DNA of 64,000 bases from Bartonella sp. B1099 (lineage in GTDB: Bacteria; Pseudomonadota; Alphaproteobacteria; Rhizobiales; Rhizobiaceae): NCBI RefSeq assembly GCF_944801835.1, contig NZ_CALYLN010000001.1:1148001-1212000 (forward strand). The letters are read 5' to 3'. The position numbers and the translations under genes are program-made. Shown here piece by piece: positions 9,989 to 18,547 of the stretch; position 1 is the stretch's first letter; each line of letters begins with the position of its first letter. The notes beneath the pieces are model-generated. The model was not told the DNA's origin. It ran no database searches and saw nothing but the letters and a program-made list of their open reading frames with translations.

Positions 9989-12004
9989 ATGGCAACAAAG
10001 GTTAAACAGAAAGATAATGCGGAAGTAACAAGCCAAGCGAGTTTGGATGGTCCTCTTCTTGATTTTTCTGATGATGCCATCAAGAAAATGATTAAACTTG
10101 CCAAAAAAAATGGTTACGTAACGATGGATGAACTCAATGCCGTTCTTCCTTCCGATGAGGTTACGTCCGAACAAATTGAAGATATCTTGGCGATGTTTTC
10201 TGAAATGGGGGTTAATGTTGTCGATGATGAGGATGAAGTTGAGTCTGAAAATTATGAAGACGAAGTTACGGTAGAGGGAGGGGACTTAGTAGAGGCCTCT
10301 AGCCACGCCCTTGCAACGACAACGAATAAACGTGAAGTAACAGATCGTACGGATGATCCAGTACGTATGTATTTACGTGAGATGGGAGCTGTTGAGCTTC
10401 TTTCACGGGAAGGCGAAATTGCTATTGCCAAGCGTATTGAAGCAGGGCGTGAGACAATGATTGCCGGACTTTGTGAGAGTCCTTTGACTTTTCAGGCCCT
10501 GATTATTTGGCGTGATGAACTAAAAGAACAGCGTATTCTTCTTCGTGAAATTATTGATCTTGAAACAACTTATGCGGGGCCAGAAGCAAAGCAGGCTCCT
10601 GTTATTGAGCGAAGTGAAGTTGATAAGATAAAAGAAGAAAAGATGTCTTCTGGTATACGTAATATGGGGGAAAATGTAGGAGAAAGAAGCATTGAAGAAG
10701 ATGATGAGGAAGACGAGGATGATGTTAACTTATCCCTTGCTGCAATGGAAAATGAGCTTTGTCCTCAAGTTATGGAAACATTGGATTTTATTGCTCAAAC
10801 CTATGTAAAATTACGCAAATTACAAGATCAGCACGTTGAAAGCAGTTTAGCAGAGCGTAAAGAGGGGGCTCTTACAGCCTCTCAGAAGAAAAAATATATT
10901 CAATTAAAGGGTGAGTTGATTCAAGCCGTAAAGTCTCTCTCTTTGAATCAAAATCGTATCGAAGCTTTGGTTGAACAGCTTTATGACATCAATAAGAGAC
11001 TCATTCATAATGAAGGTAAGCTAAAACGAATCGCTAACACCTATGGCATTGGCCATGAAGATTTTTTAAGAGAATACCAAGGGCGTGAATTGGATGCAGA
11101 TTGGATGAATTATATTGCCACTTTGCCTACACCGGGTTGGAAAGAATTTTCACTGCGTGAGGCAAAAGAAATTCAAAAGCTACGGAGTGAAATACAAAAT
11201 CTTGCGCAAGAAACGGCTATTTCAATTGGTGAATTTCGCCGGATTGTTATGCAAGTGCAGAAAGGTGAACGCGAATCAACCATTGCAAAAAAAGAGATGG
11301 TCGAATCTAATTTACGTCTTGTCATTTCAATTGCAAAAAAATACACGAATCGTGGTTTGCAGTTTCTTGACCTTATTCAAGAAGGCAATATCGGTTTGAT
11401 GAAGGCTGTGGATAAGTTTGAATATCGGCGCGGCTACAAATTTTCAACTTATGCCACATGGTGGATTCGTCAAGCCATTACACGTTCAATTGCGGATCAG
11501 GCACGCACTATTCGTATCCCTGTTCATATGATTGAGACAATTAATAAAATTGTTCGTACCTCACGTCAAATTCTCCATGAAATTGGACGAGAGCCAACAC
11601 CAGAAGAATTATCGAGTAAGCTTTCTATGCCGTTAGAAAAAGTGCGAAAGGTTCTTAAAATTGCAAAAGAACCTATTTCACTGGAGACTCCTGTTGGTGA
11701 TGAAGATGATTCCCATTTGGGTGATTTTATTGAGGATAGGAATGCATTATTACCTATTGATGCTGCTATCCAAGCGAACTTACGCGATACGACAACACGC
11801 GTTCTTGCTTCATTAACACCACGGGAAGAACGTGTTTTGCGGATGCGTTTTGGGATAGGGATGAATACAGATCACACCTTGGAAGAAGTGGGACAACAGT
11901 TCTCAGTGACAAGAGAACGTATTCGTCAGATTGAAGCAAAGGCACTTCGTAAATTGAAGCATCCTAGTCGCTCACGAAAATTACGCAGTTTTCTCGATTC
12001 TTAA
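9989..12004 (+). CDS. rpoD: RNA polymerase primary sigma factor RpoD (sigma-70)
   Basis: This is the housekeeping sigma factor that directs RNA polymerase to most promoters. The 671-residue protein has region 1.1 at the N-terminus (about 25-80) and region 1.2 ([20 protein letters not shown] at about 121-140). A long non-conserved region contains an acidic stretch near 230-245. Region 2 spans about 437-512 and includes [24 protein letters not shown] and [11 protein letters not shown]. Region 3 follows, then region 4 with the helix-turn-helix [20 protein letters not shown] at about 630-649. ATG at 9989 has GGAG upstream. The preceding 384 bases contain the attenuator-like structure described separately. 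Confidence 0.98.
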   Translation: MATKVKQKDNAEVTSQASLDGPLLDFSDDAIKKMIKLAKKNGYVTMDELNAVLPSDEVTSEQIEDILAMFSEMGVNVVDDEDEVESENYEDEVTVEGGDLVEASSHALATTTNKREVTDRTDDPVRMYLREMGAVELLSREGEIAIAKRIEAGRETMIAGLCESPLTFQALIIWRDELKEQRILLREIIDLETTYAGPEAKQAPVIERSEVDKIKEEKMSSGIRNMGENVGERSIEEDDEEDEDDVNLSLAAMENELCPQVMETLDFIAQTYVKLRKLQDQHVESSLAERKEGALTASQKKKYIQLKGELIQAVKSLSLNQNRIEALVEQLYDINKRLIHNEGKLKRIANTYGIGHEDFLREYQGRELDADWMNYIATLPTPGWKEFSLREAKEIQKLRSEIQNLAQETAISIGEFRRIVMQVQKGERESTIAKKEMVESNLRLVISIAKKYTNRGLQFLDLIQEGNIGLMKAVDKFEYRRGYKFSTYATWWIRQAITRSIADQARTIRIPVHMIETINKIVRTSRQILHEIGREPTPEELSSKLSMPLEKVRKVLKIAKEPISLETPVGDEDDSHLGDFIEDRNALLPIDAAIQANLRDTTTRVLASLTPREERVLRMRFGIGMNTDHTLEEVGQQFSVTRERIRQIEAKALRKLKHPSRSRKLRSFLDS

Positions 12005-12604
12005 ATAAAGAAATTGATACATTTTAATCATTCCCTTTTTTCTTCATAGAGGGGAAGGTTTGTTACTGTGTACTTGGATATTTTTTTGAGAAAAATATAG
12101 TAAGGCTTTGAATAATCTAGAAGTTTACGGTCTTTGACGTTTTTCGTAGCTTTGAGACTTTGTGCTTCTCTGTTTCAAAAAAACAGATATAGGGCAAAGA
12201 GTGGGTATGGAGCAGAGAGGTGAGGGAGGCTCTGTCGATAAATGAACGGTAAAATATTCTTTTCCCTAGAGCGGTTCGTTTTTTTAAAGATAGGATACTC
12301 AAGAATAAACTATAGTGCAGTGTCCTGTCTTTTTGATGAAAAAGGTGTATTCTTTGCAAAATTATTCTACTATTTTAGAGGATGTATTTTTTTCTCAATT
12401 GACGAAGGAATTTTTCAATAGGTTATGTTTATTTATATAGGCTATTTTTTCAATACTCCCTTTTTCTTCAGATCAATTTTAAGACAATTGTATGAAGTGC
12501 GCATTGAGTTGAGGCTTTTTAAGAGACAGTAATAGATGAAACTATAGAAATTAAATTTTTAATTTTTTATCGTTCGTCTTCATAAAAAAGGTGTGCTTAA
12601 GTGT
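12005..12604. other. Intergenic region after rpoD
   Basis: About 600 AT-rich bases. A weak pairing TTCCC/GGGAA with a long loop lies just after rpoD (about 12033-12059) but is not convincing as a terminator. The minus-strand frame 12117-12359 has no family resemblance and is not called. Confidence 0.5.
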
Positions 12605-13066
12605 ATGAGTGGAGAACTTCCTTTTTGGAAAGTAAAAAAATTAGAAGAGCTTTCCTTCTCTGAGTGGGAAAGCCTTTGTGATGGCTGTGGTCGTTGTTGT
12701 CTCCACAAAGTTGAGGATGATGATACGGGTGATTTGTATGCAACCAGTATTGCTTGTCGTCTTTTAGATGGGGAAACTTGCCAGTGTCGAGACTATGTTC
12801 ATCGTAAATCAATTGTACCAGATTGTATATCGTTAGACATTACAACAGTTAAAACGGCGCGTTGGCTTCCAGAAAATTGTGCTTATAAATTAATTTATGA
12901 AGGAAAAGATCTCCCATGGTGGCATCCATTGGTATCAGGAGATTGTCAGACGGTGCATAAAGCACACATTTCTGCACGTGGATCCATAGAGATCTACGAG
13001 GATGAATTATCATCTGAGGAAGATTACCTTACTCATATTACTGGTCTTCTCTGTGAAGGCCAGTGA
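12605..13066 (+). CDS. ycgN: YcgN-family cysteine cluster protein (UPF0260)
   Basis: This 153-residue cytosolic protein belongs to the YcgN/YcgL-type UPF0260 family, related to proteins with a zinc or iron-sulfur binding Cys cluster; no activity is established. The family start MSGELPFWKVKKLEELS is followed by WESLCDGCGRCCLHKVEDD, with four Cys in a short block. ACRLLDGETCQCRDY and the late WLPENCAYKLI and DLPWWHPL blocks follow. I chose ATG at 12605 because MSGELPFW aligns with the usual start; a GTG at 12593 would add four residues. It stands alone and converges on the SIMPL gene. Confidence 0.92.
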   Translation: MSGELPFWKVKKLEELSFSEWESLCDGCGRCCLHKVEDDDTGDLYATSIACRLLDGETCQCRDYVHRKSIVPDCISLDITTVKTARWLPENCAYKLIYEGKDLPWWHPLVSGDCQTVHKAHISARGSIEIYEDELSSEEDYLTHITGLLCEGQ

Positions 13067-13095
13067 TATGAGCGTTTTATACAATGCTTGGTGAT

Positions 13096-13827
13096 TTAAT
13101 CGATCGCAAAGACGACAGTGACACTCACATTATAATTTAATTCACCCCCTGCAAAATTTGTATCTGCGTAGCTTGCATCTGCTGCTCTACTCATGAGACG
13201 TGGGGTTGGACGATAGTAATCATCTTTTTCATTGATCTCAATAATTTTTCCTAATTTTAAATCAGCCGCTTGTGCTATTGTTTGCGCTTTTTCAATGGCT
13301 TCAGTAATGGCTTTTTTACGTGCTTCTTGATAAAATGGCTTCGTATCTGCATTGGTAAAAGTAATGCCATTCACTGAATTAATTCCCAGTGCCATCGCTT
13401 GATCAAAGATTTTACCAGCATTGCTAAGATCACGAATGCGTACAGTTAAAGAATTTGAAACGTGATAGAGTTTTTCATTATTCTTTTTTTCGTGGGATGA
13501 CTGATAAATAGATAAACCTGATGTTTGCAAATCATTTGCTTGGATGCCATTATTTTTAAAAGCTTTTATAATATCATTGATCGATTGATTATTGGACGCT
13601 AATGCTTTCTGAGCTGTTTTGTCATAGGTAACAACGGCGAGATTAATAATTGCCATATCCGGTGCAGCTTGACTTTCTCCGATTGCAGTCACTGTAATCG
13701 TTGCATCTCTTTTGTTTTCTTCAGCATAAGCATGGACAACAGTCAATGAAGTGGCTAAGAGTGTGAATGTTAATATAGCTATTTTAACCAAAGAACTCTT
13801 CAGTGGTTGAATTTTCTTTTCTATCAT
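13096..13827 (-). CDS. SIMPL-domain (DUF541) secreted protein, BP26/YggE-like
   Basis: This 243-residue periplasmic or outer-membrane-associated protein has a SIMPL (DUF541) domain, like the Brucella immunogen BP26 and Escherichia coli YggE. An N-terminal signal peptide runs to about residue 35 (hydrophobic 14-31, cleavage probably after AYA). The domain starts with ATITVTAIGESQAAPDMA and includes SLTVRIRDLSNAGKIFDQA, and a C-terminal ELNYNVSVTVVFAI strand. BP26-type proteins form channel-like oligomers; that role is inferred here. ATG at 13825-13827 is preceded by AAAGGA. It is divergent from the tRNA gene. Confidence 0.9.
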   Translation of the reverse strand: MIEKKIQPLKSSLVKIAILTFTLLATSLTVVHAYAEENKRDATITVTAIGESQAAPDMAIINLAVVTYDKTAQKALASNNQSINDIIKAFKNNGIQANDLQTSGLSIYQSSHEKKNNEKLYHVSNSLTVRIRDLSNAGKIFDQAMALGINSVNGITFTNADTKPFYQEARKKAITEAIEKAQTIAQAADLKLGKIIEINEKDDYYRPTPRLMSRAADASYADTNFAGGELNYNVSVTVVFAID

Positions 13828-13995
13828 ATCTATTCCTTTACATTTATCATGACGACTCTCTCATTTTTGGGAGTTCTTGTAAAGAAATTAGAGCATTAGA
13901 AAAAAAACCAATAGAAAAGAGAAAAAGATGGGTTATAATCTCGGTCAGCTCTTGTATCATAGAGCATTTTAGTTTAGAGAGAGACCACCTATATG

Positions 13996-14072
13996 GGGCC
14001 TGTAGCTCAATTGGTTAGAGCCAGCGGCTCATAACCGCTTGGTTGGGGGTTCGAGTCCCTCCGGGCCCACCA
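13996..14072 (+). tRNA. tRNA with anticodon CAU, probably tRNA-Ile2 (lysidine type)
   Basis: A 77-base cloverleaf with an encoded CCA end. The acceptor stem is GGGCCTG (13996-14002) with CGGGCCC (14062-14068). The D stem is GCTC/GAGC and the anticodon stem AGCGG/CCGCT, with loop CTCATAA giving CAU. The T stem-loop reads GGGGG-TTCGAGT-CCCTC. Pairs C4-G69 and C5-G68 are the acceptor features that the lysidine synthetase TilS recognises in Escherichia coli tRNA-Ile2. This favours Ile2 over methionine tRNAs, although automated tools often label it Met. A decayed phage-like island starts downstream, so the tRNA could be an old integration site, but I found no duplicated 3' end. Confidence 0.9.
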
Positions 14073-15144
14073 ATAGGGAATTGTCCAAGAGAAAAATGAA
14101 TAGCTGAGTAAAGGTTTGAGGATTCTGCATCCTTCATTCTTTTGATTTATTTCTCCGTTTGTTCTAAATTTTTTTTATCATTTTTTGTTGCAATGTTTTT
14201 CTATTAATCATTTTAATATATAAAGTGATAATATAATTTTCAGGCTCATTAAAAAAATGCTTTCATTTGCAAGATTAGTGCATCTGGATTAATTTGATAT
14301 GTGTTGCTGTTTGCATTTTTATTTTTACCATTGTGCATTTTCTGCTTCATGCTCAAATTACAGTTTTTATGTCATTCAATTGAAGTCACGAGGTCTTTTT
14401 TGATTTTACGCTCATAAGGTATTGGCTGTATTTCGTAAACCTTACTTTTTTTATTGCTAAATTTTTTTCGTATTGATTGTAAAAAGAGTTTTTTCTTTTC
14501 TACAAAATGACTGGCAAGGGAAGTGATTTTTTTTGGAAAAATATACTTCTTCTTCAAAGATCATAATTTTTTATTGATGTGAGAGAATTTTTTTCCTTGT
14601 TGTAAATCTACATACAATTTACCTCTGGAGATCATGGGTGATGATTCATTTTATTTTTTTTACATCACCGTTTTTATTCATGATAGAGAATCAGTATTTA
14701 AAGAGTGTTTTTAAAGGGGAGGTTGCCTTGTCAAGGTATTACAGGGTTTTAGGGGACGTGGTTGTTTATAAGGACTTATCCTATAACATTGTTATATTCT
14801 TGCTTTGTAATATTGTTAAAAAAATATAGATGGTGCTAGGTAGAATAAAATTTTGATATATTTTTCTTTTGAAATAAGCTTTTTCGTATTCTCTTATAAA
14901 GAGTTCAGGGATATTTTCACACTAATTTGTTATTGGTTCGAATCACAAGATTTGTGTAACATTATTCGCGTTGTTGATAGGTCATACCAATTTTCATAAG
15001 AAGGTCTGGATCGAGCGATGCTTTCTTTTTCACCATGCTACATAACTCATAGAACTTCATTTGATTTTATAAAATAAGTTTGTGCACAATTGCCTCCATA
15101 CTGCCTATTGCAAATATTTTTTTCTAAGGTATGAGATATATTTA
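14073..15144. other. AT-rich non-coding left part of the decayed island
   Basis: About 1.07 kb after the tRNA with no supported gene. Short frames (14372-14557 minus, 14638-14829 plus) are rich in Phe, Ile and Lys and have no ribosome binding site or family match. A weak GAGGAT/ATCCTT pairing followed by T's lies at about 14118-14140 and could end the tRNA transcript. I found no integrase remnant. Confidence 0.5.
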
Positions 15145-15158
15145 AACGCTTTAGCGTT
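15145..15158 (+). promoter_or_regulatory. Candidate XRE operator, left copy
   Basis: The palindrome AACGCT-TT-AGCGTT lies 29 bases upstream of the small gene at 15187. Its core ACGCTTTAGCGTTA matches the right copy at 15628-15641 at all but one base. A TATAGT hexamer at 15160-15165 could be the -10 element, which would put the palindrome inside the promoter, as expected for a repressor site. Binding by the facing XRE protein is inferred. Confidence 0.6.
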
Positions 15159-15186
15159 ATATAGTTTGACAATATGGAGTGTGACT

Positions 15187-15369
15187 ATGAAGAATGATGA
15201 AAAGTTTGAGGCGGTTTTATCGGATATTATTGTGAAATGGGAGTCTTTATCGACGTCTCAAAAGCAAGCAATATTGGATAGCGTGGAAAATTCTACAACT
15301 GCTTCTCATTCAACAGAACATTTAAAGCTTCAATCTTCTTTTTATCTCCCGATGAAATCAAAGCTATAA
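15187..15369 (+). CDS. Small hypothetical protein facing an XRE repressor
   Basis: This is a 60-residue protein with no family I recognise. The N-terminal part (MKNDEKFEAVLSDIIVKWES, then a SQKQAILDSVE helix) looks like a folded helical domain; the C-terminal 20 residues are polar and low in complexity. ATG at 15187 has a GGAG seven bases upstream, and a candidate operator lies just before it. Its last 77 bases overlap the 3' end of the XRE gene on the other strand, so the two genes converge. In phage immunity regions such a partner could be an antirepressor or early gene; this is a guess from position. Confidence 0.6.
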   Translation: MKNDEKFEAVLSDIIVKWESLSTSQKQAILDSVENSTTASHSTEHLKLQSSFYLPMKSKL

Positions 15370-15607
15370 GTTTTAAGTCTTCATCAGAGATGTTGAAGCC
15401 AGTTATAACATATATGGCACTAGCATTTCCGAGTGTGTTTAGAATCGCCATAAGTTTATCGACTGAAGGTCTTTTTCCTCCTTTTATCATTTGTTGGACA
15501 TAGTTTTGCCCACAGCCTGCTGCTCTGCTTATTTCGATCATCGTCCGTCCGTCACTTTTTATTAAATCAATTAAGCGTTGGAACCAATCTTTTTCAGTCT
15601 TTGTCAT
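15293..15607 (-). CDS. XRE-family helix-turn-helix regulator
   Basis: A 104-residue DNA-binding protein of the Cro/CI (XRE) type, probably a phage-derived repressor. The helix-turn-helix spans about residues 18-50: MIEISRAAGCGQNYVQQMI, then GGKRPSVDKLMAILNTLG. The C-terminal half (ISDEDLKLIALISSGDKKKIEALNVLL) is typical of small phage regulators and has no peptidase domain. ATG at 15605-15607 is preceded by AAAGG with 7-base spacing; an ATG six codons earlier (15625) lies within three bases of the operator and is less likely. A matching palindrome at 15628-15639 lies directly upstream, suggesting autoregulation. Confidence 0.85.
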   Translation of the reverse strand: MTKTEKDWFQRLIDLIKSDGRTMIEISRAAGCGQNYVQQMIKGGKRPSVDKLMAILNTLGNASAIYVITGFNISDEDLKLIALISSGDKKKIEALNVLLNEKQL

Positions 15608-15627
15608 TTTTAGACCTTTACACATTT

Positions 15628-15639
15628 ACGCTATAGCGT
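15628..15639 (-). promoter_or_regulatory. Candidate XRE operator, right copy
   Basis: A perfect 12-base palindrome ACGCT-AT-AGCGT lies 21 bases upstream of the XRE start codon on the minus strand. With flanking bases it matches the left copy (15145-15158) in ACGCT(A/T)TAGCGTTA. The pair brackets the convergent two-gene module. Confidence 0.6.
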
Positions 15640-16026
15640 TAATATTGCGTCGCGAATCCAGAATATATGATACAAGGAGCGTGAAAATATCCATGTGTAG
15701 CTCTTCGCTAATGAAGCATATAGAGTTGCTTTTAACTAATAACAAAATGTCCCCATACACTTTTAGATTCGAATCAATAAAAATGGTTCCCTAGTTCCAC
15801 GGTTGTGAAAAAATCACTGCGTATACCAGAAACGGTGATGCGCACGTGTGTGTTCATGAGATTTCGCTGCGATAGTATACGTAGCAGCATTATAAATCAA
15901 GATATACCCCAACATCAGCATTTGTAAAAAATTCTGCGTTAAGTTGGTATGTGAGCATATAACGAAGCTTTACAGCCTTAAGAGATAATATTGTGGTTGT
16001 AGAAAAAATAAATTCATAGGTTAAAA
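15640..16026. other. Non-coding stretch inside the decayed island
   Basis: About 390 bases without a supported gene. It contains an imperfect inverted repeat GCTGC...GCAGC around a GTATAC core (15866-15888), which could be another regulatory site. No ribosome binding site with a usable frame is visible before the pseudogene start at 16027. Confidence 0.4.
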
Positions 16027-16545
16027 ATGCCTATTTCTTGTAATAAATTAGGTCACTATCAGATGGTATCTCGTATGTGTGTATTAAAAAACTTTGGAAA
16101 GATCAAAAAAATGATTTTGGTGTTTTTATAGAACACAAAAATAATTTGGAGTACGAAGGTGGTCGTTTGGTAGAATGTGATACACACGATCAATGCTTCT
16201 ATGAAGATGGGGGTGCTTTTGATGATACAACGGTTTATAATAAACTTTGTGTTTACGATGATATTTTTGTTTATAGCAATGCGCTAATATATGGTCGTCT
16301 AGAGGGCTAAGAATTTGCATGTTTATGAGAGGGGAGAACTTTATTGTCATTTGAATATAACAGGAGAGGAATGTGTTTTTACTAATGTAGTTGTTTTTAG
16401 CCAAATTTTGATTGCTTAATATCTTGAGGTCTGTAGGAATACTCGTAATTATGGAAAGGCTTGTGTTTATAATAATGCTTTGGTTTGTGGTGATGTAAAG
16501 ATTTATGGGAAGGTAAAACTTCTACAGAAAAGCTGTGTTTTGTAA
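16027..16545 (+). pseudogene. Frameshifted gene for a hexapeptide-like repeat protein (phage type)
   Basis: Reading from ATG 16027 gives MPISCNKLGHYQMV...CVLKNFGKIKK and then stops. In the neighbouring frame the protein continues as NDFGVFIEHKNNLEYEGG, then YEDGGAFDDTTVYNKLCVYDD and SNALIYGRL. The frames join at a run of seven A's (16105-16111), consistent with loss of one A. Further pieces in other frames follow: LHVYERGELYCHLNITGEECVF, and GKACVYNNALVCGDVKIYG ending with a stop at 16545. This is the pattern of phage and accessory proteins with a short head (ALxDFxxVKKGDLGGFIExExNLS) and many VYDNARVYGNA-type repeats, probably a beta-solenoid. At least three disruptions are visible, so it is almost certainly dead. 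Confidence 0.75.
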
Positions 16546-16910
16546 CACTGAAGATTTTTGTAATAATAAAAAAGCTTCCACATACAGCCATATTCCACAT
16601 AACGTAAAAGAGGAAGATAGGAGTGTTTCGGAGAAGACAGGTATTGGTTTTATCATGTCGTTCGTTTTGTCAGAAGTTCCTTATTTTTGATCAATAAATA
16701 TGTCGCAAATTAATGGGTGTAAGCGTGTGGATTAGCCTCTTTCAGAGTATTTTGCGTTATTTATCAATGTGTTAATGGAAAAAAATACGAAAGCCGAGGG
16801 TGATTATTCGCACTTGGAATGTGGATTTTATTGCCTTCTCTTTTGATGGAGGATGAATAAAAACAAATTGCTTGAGATGATTACTTGAGCCGGCAATGAA
16901 GGAGATCAAA

Positions 16911-17222
16911 ATGAGTGTAAACGAAATTTTGTTGGGAGCAATGATTGTTATTTTGTTATTCAGTGGAGTTATATTTCGGTTTTCTTTATATTATCGCAGT
17001 CAAATTAAAGCTCTAAAAGAGGAATCCAGAAGGATAAAGCATGAGTTTTTAAAGGATTCTATGAAGATGACCGAAGAACGAGACAGAACTCTTCGAGAGC
17101 AAAATATGGTGATTAAAAGACGCGATCAAGTAATTGAAAAATTGAAAAAACAAATTAAGCAATATGAAGAAAATGAAAAAAAATATCAAAAAATGCTTAA
17201 ATCTGAAGATGATAAAGAGTGA
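16911..17222 (+). CDS. Small membrane-anchored coiled-coil protein
   Basis: This 103-residue protein has one N-terminal membrane segment (about residues 6-25, ILLGAMIVILLFSGVIF). A long charged helix follows (about 30-98), very rich in Lys, Glu and Arg and with coiled-coil character (DQVIEKLKKQIKQYEENEKK). ATG at 16911 has GGAG seven bases upstream, so I prefer it to the ATG at 16896. The frame is intact although both neighbouring genes are wrecked. The one-membrane-segment plus coiled-coil layout is like inner-membrane spanin subunits of phage lysis cassettes. No endolysin or partner lipoprotein is visible, so that role is only a suggestion. Confidence 0.65.
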   Translation: MSVNEILLGAMIVILLFSGVIFRFSLYYRSQIKALKEESRRIKHEFLKDSMKMTEERDRTLREQNMVIKRRDQVIEKLKKQIKQYEENEKKYQKMLKSEDDKE

Positions 17223-17282
17223 TTGTATTCATATTGTGCATCGAATTTATGCATTAAAGAATTTGGAAGTGGGTTAGAAAGA

Positions 17283-17693
17283 TTGAAAATAATAAGAAAA
17301 AGATAGACTTTTATGAAGTCCATGATGGTGCTTGTGGGGAGGTTTTCTTGGAAGAGAATATTCAAGTTTACTCTGATCTATAATTTATAAAATCGTTAAA
17401 GTTGATAGAAAGGTAATCGTTGGCGCCAAAATAAAAGTTTATGATGATATCCCAGTTTATGGTTATCCTAGGTATTTAAAAGGAGATCTATACGATTCAG
17501 CTATTGTTGTGGTGATTTATATTATTGTAAAAAACAATTTTGTGCGTTCCTTTTAGATTTTAGGTATAATGTTGCGATAGTTTCAAGGAATAGGCATAAA
17601 AAATTGCATGATAATAGAAAGAAAGAGATATTTGATTTTGATGAAGACGAAGGGCATAAGTCAGTTATGATGATCCGATATAAAATAGGGTGA
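17283..17693 (+). pseudogene. Second decayed hexapeptide-like repeat gene
   Basis: Coding-like pieces occur in different frames with stops between them. VRKIENNKKKIDFYEVHDGACGEVFLEENIQVYSDL ends near 17382 in summary form: key parts are FYEVHDGACGEVF and IQVYSDL. KVIVGAKIKVYDDIPVYGY and DLYDSAIVVV follow, then DFRYNVAIVSRNRHKKLHDN and EIFDFDEDEGHKS, ending with TGA at 17691-17693. The VYDD and VYGY repeats match the style of the first pseudogene. It may be a duplicated copy or the far end of one original gene, interrupted by the coiled-coil gene. Confidence 0.6.
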
Positions 17694-17982
17694 TGAATGC
17701 AAACGATATCGATACTTAGAAAAGCATTTACATTTCTAATTTATGATTTATTTTCTTTTCATAGGTATTTGTTCTATGAAAGTATATAAGACTTGAGGGA
17801 TTTTCTGTCTGATAGATTCTATTAAAACTCAATTATGTTTGAATATAAACACATACTCTGCCAAAAATAACGCAAAAAATTTTCATCCATTGAGAAAAAA
17901 TCAGTCACCTTTTATTCATTATAGAAACGTAACCAAAAATCCCATTATAAAAACTAAACTCTTATCTTAATGGTAAAGAACG
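17694..17982. other. Non-coding gap
   Basis: Nearly 300 AT-rich bases between the second pseudogene and the convergent DUF1508-like gene. I see no gene, terminator or repeat that I can support. Confidence 0.4.
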
Positions 17983-18162
17983 TTAAGACTGCAGTTCTTT
18001 AATAAGAGCTTTATGGGTAATTTCTTTGATTTGCTCAATATTCATGAGGATATCTTGTTTTGTTGGATATCCTTTACTCGAAAAAGCAATTTTTTGTGCA
18101 TCTCCTGAGATTAAACGCCAGTACCACTGATTGTGAACTCCTTGAAACACCTCAAAATACAT
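17983..18162 (-). CDS. DUF1508 (YegP)-like small protein
   Basis: A 59-residue protein resembling one DUF1508/YegP unit. It starts MYFEVFQGVHNQWYWRLISG, then KIAFSSKGYPTKQDILMNIEQIK, matching the family pattern FxIxxDxxGxYxWRLxAxNGxxIAxSxxGYxxKxxxxxxIxxVK. Function is unknown; YegP-like proteins bind no known ligand with certainty. I chose ATG at 18160-18162 because GAGGTG lies six bases upstream; a longer frame from a TTG at 18210 lacks support. It lies in the decayed island but has an intact frame, and could be a phage-carried or host gene. Confidence 0.7.
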   Translation of the reverse strand: MYFEVFQGVHNQWYWRLISGDAQKIAFSSKGYPTKQDILMNIEQIKEITHKALIKELQS

Positions 18163-18547
18163 GTTTCTCACCTCATAAAATAGCTGATAATTTTCAGGAT
18201 AAATACTCAACTAACCCATTTACGAATACTAATGTATGTCTCTATAGGAAGTCGTCAATATATTTTCCTCAAATTTTCTGACCTAAAAAATAATTTCTAT
18301 GAGAGCTATTATCCTTTTAACAAGAAAAAATTTCTTGTCAATAAGATGTGAATGAGAATTTTATACTATAAAATTATTTTTTTAATTTAATAAAACTATA
18401 TGTCCATTTACAATACAAATATTTTTCTTTTACAGAAGTAAATTTTATAGAGTATATAAATTTCCACCAGCATGGATAAAGGAAAAATATTTTTTTCCAT
18501 ACTGGTGGCGCTTAATCATTTCTTGTTTTTTCTTTTGAAATAGACGT
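18163..18547. other. AT-rich gap between the DUF1508-like gene and the XRE repressor
   Basis: About 385 AT-rich bases. Both flanking genes read leftward, so this holds the end of the repressor transcript and the promoter region of the DUF1508-like gene. I see no clear hairpin with a T-tract. Confidence 0.4.

Noticed and set aside
12117-12359. Minus-strand frame after rpoD
   Set aside because: No ribosome binding site and no similarity to a known family.
16105-16111. Programmed frameshift at the A7 run producing a functional protein
   Set aside because: Further frame changes and stops downstream make a working product unlikely even if slippage occurs.
16126-16600. Two minus-strand frames opposite the first repeat pseudogene
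   Set aside because: They are rich in His and Tyr because they are the complement of VYDN-type repeats; the plus strand explains the sequence.
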